NCBI GenBank assembly: GCA_019412865.1
Contig: DXOJ01000162.1
Span: 3,777-11,276, forward strand
Reading direction: 5' to 3'
DNA from: Bacteroides sp.
GTDB taxonomy: Bacteria > Bacteroidota > Bacteroidia > Bacteroidales > Bacteroidaceae
Length of the DNA: 7,500 bases
In this document: piece by piece, positions 1 to 4,292 of the stretch
Layout: every line of letters starts with the position of its first letter
Numbering within the stretch: position 1 is the stretch's first letter
Made by a program: the position numbers and the translations under genes
Notes under the pieces: generated by a model
Database searches by the model: none
Seen by the model: only the letters and a program-made list of their open reading frames with translations
What the model was told of the DNA's origin: nothing

Positions 1-264
1 CTTCGTCGCGGAGAGATAGACCAGAGCTCTTTTTGTTTCGATGTTGAAAAAGACACTTGGGAAAAGAAAAGTGACGGAACCTGGAAACGTACAGTTCATA
101 AAATTGGCAATTTGTACGACGCTTCACCGGTGTATAATGCGGCATACAGCAAAACGTCCGTGTGTTTGCGCGGAAAAGAACAAGCTGAAGAAGAACTTCG
201 TAAGCATGAACAGGCAGTACCAGAAGAGTATTACCAAAACATAGAGAAATCATTAAATTTATAA
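1..264 (+). CDS. Prohead protease, HK97 gp4/U35-like family, C-terminal part
   Basis: This is the last 87 codons of a gene whose start lies left of the window; the frame is open from base 1 to the TAA at 262-264. The family is a serine protease with a herpesvirus-assemblin-like fold that cuts the N-terminal scaffolding domain off the capsid protein inside the procapsid. The sequence GEIDQSSFCFDV (visible residues 4-15) matches the family's G-x-x-x-x-S-F-x-F core. It is followed by a W-containing strand and then LYDASPVYNAAYSKT (38-52), the typical L-x-x-x-S-x-V-x-x-x-A-Y-x-x-T block. Ser42 (codon 124-126) in that block is the expected nucleophile; the catalytic His would be off the left edge. 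The tail from about residue 58 is charged and probably helical. The gene lies directly before the capsid gene, its usual place. A shorter ATG-initiated frame at 41-244 overlaps it in another frame and is not the gene. Confidence 0.88.
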   Translation, partial: LRRGEIDQSSFCFDVEKDTWEKKSDGTWKRTVHKIGNLYDASPVYNAAYSKTSVCLRGKEQAEEELRKHEQAVPEEYYQNIEKSLNL

Positions 265-269
265 ATTTA
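254..269. repeat. Perfect 16-bp AT-only palindrome / tandem TAAATTTA at the capsid gene start
   Basis: TAAATTTA occurs twice in tandem. Each copy is its own reverse complement, so the 16 bases form a perfect palindrome centred between 261 and 262. It covers the protease stop codon and ends on the A of the capsid ATG. It probably belongs to the A/T-rich, unstructured leader that favours initiation in Bacteroidota, where Shine-Dalgarno pairing is little used. A protein-binding site is possible but nothing else supports it, and low-complexity A/T sequence gives such palindromes by chance fairly easily. Confidence 0.4.
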
Positions 270-1513
270 TGGCAAAAGAAAAAAGTATTACAGAGTTAAA
301 GGACGAAAGAAATCAGCTGATTGCTCGTTCTAAAGAGATTATTAATGGGGCAAAGGCTGAAAAGCGTCAGTTCAAACCGGAAGAAGCCGAGGAGCTAGGT
401 ACAAACCAGCAGCGCAGAGCAGAAATTGATCTTGAAATCGAAGAGCATGAGGTTGTGAATCGTCAACAAGGGAAAAGACATCAGCCGGTAGCAAATGAAA
501 GTTTTTCGCTCCGTCGTGCTATCCTGGCGCAGATGAATAAAACAGAGCAACGTGCCAGTGAAGCATCGGTTATTGAGGATGCAACCAAATTACACCGTTC
601 TGTAGCCGCTACTGCTGAAAATTGCGGCGAGTTGATTGTCCCTCTGACATATCAGAAACGTGCGGCTTACACTGCAGGGATAGAAGCCACTACAGGTGTC
701 GTGATTGACGAAGAACAACAGGAATTGTTGTTGCCTTTAGAGGCTAATCTCGTATTGTCCCAGGCTGGAGTACGTATGATGACCGGATTAGTCGGAAATA
801 TCTACTGGCCAAAGCACAGTGCCGCACAAGTTTTCTGGGAAGGAGAAAATGACGAAGCAAAAGACGGTAAGGGAGAATTTTCCAAAGGTAAACTTTACAG
901 CCCTAATCGTTTGACAGCTTACGTAGACATCTCCAAGCAATTACTGATCCAAGAGAATCGTTCTGTGGAAGGTCTAATCCGTCAATTATTAGCTGTCGCT
1001 ATTGCGCAGAAGGTGGAGAAAACAGCATTGAGCAATGCTGCACATGAAGATAACGTACCTGACGGAATGTTCCAAACTCTCGGAAGTGTTAACGGTGTCA
1101 TGGATTGGGCTAAAATTGTAGAATTGGAAACCAATGCCGACCTTGACAACGCACTGTTCGGAAATTTAGGGTATATCATGCATCCTTCATTAGTGGGAAA
1201 AGCTAAAACCAAAGTAAAAGATGCTTCCGGTGCCGGTGGGTTCATCTTTGGTAATGATGGTATTGGTATGCTGAATGGATATCGCGCTTTACGCACAAAC
1301 AATATTCCGAAGGGATTACAGGAAGCAAAAGATGAATTCGGTATTGTATTTGGTAATTGGGCAGATTACTTCCTTGGACAGTGGGGGGCTATTGACTTGA
1401 CTGTAGATCCGTACACGCAAGCAACTAAGGGTATGGTTCGTTTGGTGGTTAACTCTTACTGGAATATGGGTATGATTCGTCCTGAATCATTCACTATTGC
1501 ATCAATGAAGTAA
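269..1513 (+). CDS. Major capsid protein, HK97 gp5 fold
   Basis: This 414-residue protein should form the icosahedral head shell. Residues about 5-66 are highly charged and helical (ITELKDERNQLIARSKEI and onward). They look like the coiled-coil scaffolding (delta) domain that the upstream protease removes. CGELIVP (119-125) aligns with the start of mature HK97 gp5 (AGSLIQP), which puts the likely cleavage near residue 105-115. After that come family hallmarks: a strand-rich N-arm and E-loop region (about 140-215, including IYWPKHSAAQVFWEGE), YVDISKQLL (218-226) leading into the spine helix, a P-domain middle, GYIMHP (301-306), GMLNGYRALRTNNIPKG (333-349), and the C-terminal FGNWADYFLGQWG / NSYWNMGMIRPESF segments. 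Length is normal for an uncleaved precursor. The start at 269 follows the protease stop by 4 bases and begins the coiled coil. There is no Shine-Dalgarno sequence; the leader is A/T only. Family assignment is strong. Confidence 0.95.
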   Translation: MAKEKSITELKDERNQLIARSKEIINGAKAEKRQFKPEEAEELGTNQQRRAEIDLEIEEHEVVNRQQGKRHQPVANESFSLRRAILAQMNKTEQRASEASVIEDATKLHRSVAATAENCGELIVPLTYQKRAAYTAGIEATTGVVIDEEQQELLLPLEANLVLSQAGVRMMTGLVGNIYWPKHSAAQVFWEGENDEAKDGKGEFSKGKLYSPNRLTAYVDISKQLLIQENRSVEGLIRQLLAVAIAQKVEKTALSNAAHEDNVPDGMFQTLGSVNGVMDWAKIVELETNADLDNALFGNLGYIMHPSLVGKAKTKVKDASGAGGFIFGNDGIGMLNGYRALRTNNIPKGLQEAKDEFGIVFGNWADYFLGQWGAIDLTVDPYTQATKGMVRLVVNSYWNMGMIRPESFTIASMK

Positions 1514-1514
1514 T

Positions 1515-1826
1515 ATGGCATACGTGACCTTAGATATGGCGAAAAGGCACTTGAATGTAGAGCCCTCATATACGGATGAAGATTCGTATATAGAGGCTCT
1601 TATTAAAGTAGTCGAGGAGAAGACTGCAAAGGAACTCTGTGTGTCCGTGGAAGACCTTGCCTCTATCGATGGCGGGGATAGTATTCCTACACCATTGGTT
1701 CAAGCCATGTTACTGTGTCTTGGCGCGTATTATGCAAATCGGGAAAATACGGCATATGCCACATTGAAAGAAATTCCCCATGGAGCGAAATACTTAGTTG
1801 ATCTTTATAGAGACTATTCAAAATGA
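1515..1826 (+). CDS. Head-tail connector protein, gp6-like
   Basis: This 103-residue protein fits the small, all-helical gp6-like connector family (HK97 gp6, SPP1 gp15 and YqbG relatives), which forms a ring beneath the portal at the head-tail junction. The N-terminus reads MAYVTLDMAKRHLNV, then YTDEDSYIEALIKVVEEKTAKEL, matching the family pattern 'tleeaK.hLrvd..dDD..i..li..A...v'. The C-terminal half has IPTPLVQAMLLCLGAYYANRE (residues 57-77) and IPHGAKYLVDLYRDY (87-101), the usual closing helices. The length is typical. The ATG comes one base after the capsid stop. The stop overlaps the next start in ATGA, so translation is probably coupled in both directions. Position right after the capsid gene agrees with the assignment. 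Confidence 0.88.
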   Translation: MAYVTLDMAKRHLNVEPSYTDEDSYIEALIKVVEEKTAKELCVSVEDLASIDGGDSIPTPLVQAMLLCLGAYYANRENTAYATLKEIPHGAKYLVDLYRDYSK

Positions 1827-2149
1827 GAGCAGGTCTATTACGTGAAACACTTGTATTCAAATCACCAGTTGAGACACAAGGACGTACGGGTGCAGTGAGG
1901 AAGGAATATAAAGAAGTATTCCAATGCCGGGCATGCAGAAAGAAAATGTCTCTTATCGCAGATCGGGATGGAGTTAGTGCGATGGAGCAATTTATCGGGC
2001 ATACACTCGTTTTCCAGGTGCGTAATTATCCGATCATCAAAGAGAATCTTCATGTTGTTTACAACGGTAACGAGTATAATCTCAAAATGGTTAATCCTCA
2101 AATGAGCGATAATAGCCTGCTATTAACTCTTGAAAAAATTGATACATGA
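1823..2149 (+). CDS. Head closure / head-tail adaptor protein, SPP1 gp16-like
   Basis: This 108-residue, beta-rich protein resembles the phage head-tail joining family (SPP1 gp16, HK97 gp9-like). That family sits below the connector ring and closes the channel before the tail attaches. It begins MRAGLLRETLVFKSPVETQ, matching the family's 'i..L+.ritf..p'. It continues with G-x-V-x-x-x-Y (23-29) and a middle strand (HTLVFQVRNYP, 60-70). It ends in HVVYNGNEYNLKMVNP (77-92) and LLLTLEKI, the typical final barrel strands. The start lies inside the previous stop (ATGA, 1823-1826) and the stop overlaps the next start (ATGA, 2146-2149), so all three genes look translationally coupled. Cys35 and Cys38 form a CxxC at a position where I recall no conserved cysteines in the family. 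Assignment rests on pattern, size and order. Confidence 0.82.
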   Translation: MRAGLLRETLVFKSPVETQGRTGAVRKEYKEVFQCRACRKKMSLIADRDGVSAMEQFIGHTLVFQVRNYPIIKENLHVVYNGNEYNLKMVNPQMSDNSLLLTLEKIDT

Positions 2150-2583
2150 TTGAGGTTAAACAAATAGACCGGGAAAACATTCAGTACCTCGTAGACAATT
2201 TAGAGGACTTTGAAAAGGACAAGGTTATTAGAAGCGGGCTTCGATCTGCTGTCAATGTTTTCAGAGTTAAAGGTAGGGCTAACCTCCGGTCCCGTCTTCT
2301 TCATCGTGGTAAACAGACCAACCACCTGATGAACTCGTTTACGAACCGAGTTAAACGGAACAAACTTGGAGCACTTGCGGGCTTTGATCGTCCGGGTGGT
2401 AATCATTCTCACTTGGTAGATTCCGGAACGCAAGTCCGAACGACTAAAAGCGGAGCAAATCGAGGTATTATGCCAGCTAATCGTTTCTGGTCAGATGCAA
2501 AAGTAAGTGAGGAGGGTAGGGCTATGAGTGCACTCTATCAGGGTGTTCAAATGGCCGTTCAACGAATAAATAACAGAAGCTAA
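2146..2583 (+). CDS. HK97 gp10-like tail completion / neck protein
   Basis: This 145-residue protein matches the HK97 gp10 family, small proteins at the head-tail interface. They are usually taken to complete the tail end before it joins the head. The N-terminal half is helical, with a basic run from about residue 40 to 55 (VKGRANLRSRLLHRGK). The diagnostic part is GNHSHLVDSGTQVRTT (85-100) followed by GIMPANRFWSDA (107-118). This corresponds to the family's 'ahl.e.Gt..r.....g..pa.pFl..a' signature. A closing amphipathic helix (SALYQGVQMAVQRI) is also typical. The ATG overlaps the upstream stop and the TAA overlaps the next ATG by one base. Basic residues are abundant, which fits contact with DNA or an acidic partner ring, though this is inference. 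Confidence 0.85.
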   Translation: MIEVKQIDRENIQYLVDNLEDFEKDKVIRSGLRSAVNVFRVKGRANLRSRLLHRGKQTNHLMNSFTNRVKRNKLGALAGFDRPGGNHSHLVDSGTQVRTTKSGANRGIMPANRFWSDAKVSEEGRAMSALYQGVQMAVQRINNRS

Positions 2584-2951
2584 TGAATAAACTGGCGATT
2601 ACAACCGAGATTAGAAATATTTTACTTGATTCAGAAGATATCACCTCTCTGATAGGAAAGAAAATATTTCCTGTTGTTGCCCCAATGAAGACAGAGGGTG
2701 ACTTCATCATATATCAGCGTGATGGTTACAAACAAGAATATACTAAAATGGGCGTTGCCCGGCAAATTCCTACTGTATTCGTAAACGCTGTCAGTGATGA
2801 TTATGAACGTAGCTTAGAACTAGCTTCTCTTATATATGAGGCTTTAGAAGGTGACTTCTCTAATCCGGATATGACAATACACCTGGAAGATTCCACGGAA
2901 GATTATTCAGAGGGGAAATACTTTCAAGTGCTTCAATTTTCAGTAGAATAA
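2583..2951 (+). CDS. DUF3168-type tail completion protein
   Basis: This 122-residue protein fits the DUF3168 family, which includes SPP1 gp17-like tail-to-head joining proteins. The family pattern is visible. A short N-terminal helix leads to ITSLIGKKIFPVVAPM (20-35, 'l.grI.p..aP'). FIIYQRDGY (41-49) is the central strand. VFVNAVSDDYERSLELASLIYEALEG (65-90) carries the 'v.i...s.d...a..la..i..aL.g' helix, and YFQVLQFSVE closes the sheet. It sits between gp10-like and tube genes, the standard order. Its start shares one base with the previous stop (TAATG). Unlike its upstream neighbours it does not overlap the next gene: a 32-base A/T-rich gap follows. It is probably the last of the coupled neck genes. 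Confidence 0.85.
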   Translation: MNKLAITTEIRNILLDSEDITSLIGKKIFPVVAPMKTEGDFIIYQRDGYKQEYTKMGVARQIPTVFVNAVSDDYERSLELASLIYEALEGDFSNPDMTIHLEDSTEDYSEGKYFQVLQFSVE

Positions 2952-2983
2952 AAATAAAACGTAAAACTAAAATTTTAAATAGT
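2952..2983 (+). promoter_or_regulatory. A/T-rich translation leader of the major tail protein gene
   Basis: These 32 bases contain only two C or G pairs' worth of non-A/T letters (G/C at 2960-2961, 2967 and 2982). They hold an AAAATTTT block at 2969-2976 and an A at position -3 of the ATG. No Shine-Dalgarno sequence is present, and I see no match to the Bacteroides promoter -7 element (TAnnTTTG). In Bacteroidota, efficient starts tend to be A-rich and unstructured just upstream, so this is best read as an initiation leader for a highly expressed gene. A promoter cannot be excluded. Confidence 0.4.
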
Positions 2984-3466
2984 ATGACAGCAGTTAAACA
3001 TGACTCAAGTAAAGACATCGTAAGAGGTCAGTTATTTCTTTTCCTTGGTGAAAATCCGGTAGCGTTCGCATCCAGTTGTTCTTTGGAAGTGTCAGTTGAA
3101 GAAATTGATATCTCCAATAAAATGTGCGGCGATTGGGCGGCGTCGTTACCTGGAAAAAAGAGTTTCACCATCAGTAGCGAATCATTGCTTACCCGGTTAC
3201 AAGGAGCAACCAGTTATGACGAACTACTGAAACATGTAGATACTGGTGAAACATTCCAGTTCGTAGTCGGTGAGTCAACTATCACCGATAAAACCAACGT
3301 TGGTGGCAGCTTCGCAATTGATACTACCAAACCGAATTATAAAGGTGAGATTATGCTTACCTCTTTGTCTTTAAAGAGTGATAATGGGCAGATTGCAACG
3401 TGTTCCGCATCTTTTAAAGGTGTTGGTGCCTTGCAAAAGGTTGAAGCCGTTCCTGCAGGGGAATAA
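2984..3466 (+). CDS. Major tail protein (tail tube), TP901-1/phi13 type
   Basis: This 160-residue protein is expected to polymerise into the tail tube around the tape measure. It matches the TP901-1-like major tail protein family. The signature near the N-terminus is SLEVSVEEIDISNKMCGDWAASLPGKKSFTISSESLL, residues 33-69 (family: 's..ie.s.e.id.S.kd.g.w.e.lpG.ksw.is.e.l'). After a helix (SYDELLKHV, 77-85) comes a strand-loop region, then NYKGEIMLTSLSLKS (118-132) and ATCSASFKGVGALQKV (138-153), matching 'y.G.a.itsls..a..ge.at.s.sf.G.G.l'. The length is that of the bare tube domain without an added Ig-like domain. No sheath gene adjoins it, suggesting a siphovirus. The gene has its own A/T-rich leader and is followed 21 bases later by an intrinsic terminator, fitting high expression. 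Confidence 0.9.
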   Translation: MTAVKHDSSKDIVRGQLFLFLGENPVAFASSCSLEVSVEEIDISNKMCGDWAASLPGKKSFTISSESLLTRLQGATSYDELLKHVDTGETFQFVVGESTITDKTNVGGSFAIDTTKPNYKGEIMLTSLSLKSDNGQIATCSASFKGVGALQKVEAVPAGE

Positions 3467-3487
3467 GCATAAAAAGTAATAAACGTG

Positions 3488-3516
3488 AAGGCGGTCAGAT
3501 GATGGCCGCCTTTTTT
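3488..3516 (+). terminator. Intrinsic (Rho-independent) terminator after the major tail protein
   Basis: GGCGGTCA (3490-3497) pairs with TGGCCGCC (3503-3510) over eight base pairs, one of them a G-U wobble, around the five-base loop GATGA. The AA at 3488-3489 extends the stem into the following T-run. Six T's (3511-3516) follow the G/C-rich stem directly, as in a typical terminator. It lies 21 bases after the tube gene stop and ends 13 bases before the next ATG. Read-through must occur for the chaperone and tape measure unless they have their own promoter, so it probably acts as an attenuator. On the opposite strand there is no matching T-run, so it should act only on + strand transcripts. 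Confidence 0.85.
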
Positions 3517-3529
3517 AATTAGAACAACT

Positions 3530-4285
3530 ATGAGTTTATTCATCACAATCATAATAATCGTATTTACCCTAGTTACAGTAGTTGCAATTATTGATAGTAA
3601 ATGCTGCCGCCCTGGCCCTCCAACAGTGGTAAATTGCCCTGCACCGAGGAAAAGATTTCGTTTTGATCCGAAAGTAAAACTGAATATCCAATCAATAATC
3701 AGATGGGAACAGCTTCGGGGAAAATCATTCTCCTTAATGGATTACTCCGACAAGGACGATATAGACTCCTTGTTGTACACTACGACGATATGTAACAATA
3801 AAGATAATATGTATACGTTGGAAGTATTCCGGCACACCCTATCAAACGAAAAGATAACTCGTGAAATGGTTATGGCTTTGGAACGAGAAACAGCAGTTCT
3901 CGCCCAATTTCAAAAAAAGCAAAAAGAGGATGACATAGCAAATCACGATGTCACACCTGGAATGATTGGTGAATTGGTTGCGACACTTATCATGGCTGGA
4001 CTTGATGCGCATTACGCTCTGGAAGAAATGGAACTATGTGATCTTCCAATATACATAGATGCCTACGAACGGAGAAAAAAGGAGCAGATGGAGAGTGATA
4101 GGCTATGGACCTACTATAAAATCCTTCCACATATTGACGCAAGTAAGTTAAAGAATGGTGCTAGAGATCTGATAACATTCCCTTGGGAAGAGATGGAGGA
4201 TATGAAAGAATCAGAAAGAGCATTGGCAGAAGATGCAGAAACCTTTGAAATATTTATGAATAACGGAATAAATAATTGTAAATAA
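3530..4285 (+). CDS. Probable tail assembly chaperone with fused G-like and T-like halves and an N-terminal membrane helix
   Basis: The likely role is to hold the tape measure protein for tube assembly, because the gene lies in the tail chaperone slot between tube and tape measure genes. Three parts are visible in 251 residues. Residues 4-21 (FITIIIIVFTLVTVVAII) form a strong membrane helix, followed by Cys25, Cys26, Cys36 and a basic stretch (40-44). Residues about 46-125 resemble a G-type chaperone domain (KLNIQSIIRWEQLRGKSFS, then an acidic helix, LLYTTTI and YTLEVFRHTL). Residues about 140-220 resemble a T-type domain (MIGELVATLIMAGLDAHYAL, M-x-L-C-D-L-P-I-Y-I-D-A-Y, a DRLWTYY helix and LITFPWEE). 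Most siphoviruses make G and G-T by a -1 frameshift; here both halves share one frame. A GTG at 3626 could start a 219-residue form lacking the helix. The chaperone role rests on position and weak pattern, so it is moderately sure; the coding call is firm. Confidence 0.6.
   Translation: MSLFITIIIIVFTLVTVVAIIDSKCCRPGPPTVVNCPAPRKRFRFDPKVKLNIQSIIRWEQLRGKSFSLMDYSDKDDIDSLLYTTTICNNKDNMYTLEVFRHTLSNEKITREMVMALERETAVLAQFQKKQKEDDIANHDVTPGMIGELVATLIMAGLDAHYALEEMELCDLPIYIDAYERRKKEQMESDRLWTYYKILPHIDASKLKNGARDLITFPWEEMEDMKESERALAEDAETFEIFMNNGINNCK
3913..3919 (+). promoter_or_regulatory. Possible -1 frameshift site (A-AAA-AAG) inside the chaperone gene
   Basis: The heptamer A AAA AAG is in the correct reading phase (codons AAA at 3914 and AAG at 3917, Lys129-Lys130), at the junction of the G-like and T-like halves. 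A -1 slip would add Ala-Lys-Arg-Gly and stop at TGA 3931-3933, giving a 134-residue G-like product. A weak six-base-pair stem (TGACAT 3931-3936 with ATGTCA 3948-3953) follows after 11 bases. The seven-A run (3912-3918) might also allow polymerase slippage. No upstream Shine-Dalgarno-like stimulator is visible. The same in-frame heptamer at 3154-3160 and 4075-4081 shows it can arise from plain Lys-Lys codons. Confidence 0.3.
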
Positions 4286-4292
4286 AGATATT

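Noticed and set aside
41..244. ATG-initiated open frame of 67 codons at the left edge
   Set aside because: It is out of frame with the open reading frame running from base 1 to 264, which carries clear prohead protease motifs (GEIDQSSFCF and LYDASPV). The 67-codon frame has no recognisable features.
982..1302. Open frame of 106 codons on the - strand
   Set aside because: It lies antisense to the conserved core of the capsid gene and has no recognisable motif.
2952..2983. Possible promoter before the tube gene
   Set aside because: No TAnnTTTG element with an upstream TTG is visible, so I annotate only a translation leader.
3154..3160. In-frame A-AAA-AAG heptamer in the tube gene (Lys58-Lys59)
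   Set aside because: A -1 slip would cut the tube protein in its conserved region (stop at 3175-3177) with no sensible product. It serves as a background example of how common the motif is here.
4075..4081. Second in-frame A-AAA-AAG heptamer in the chaperone gene (Lys182-Lys183)
   Set aside because: It lies inside the T-like half, where a -1 slip would give a 188-residue protein cut through a predicted helix (stop at 4096-4098). It more likely reflects Lys-Lys codons in AT-rich DNA.
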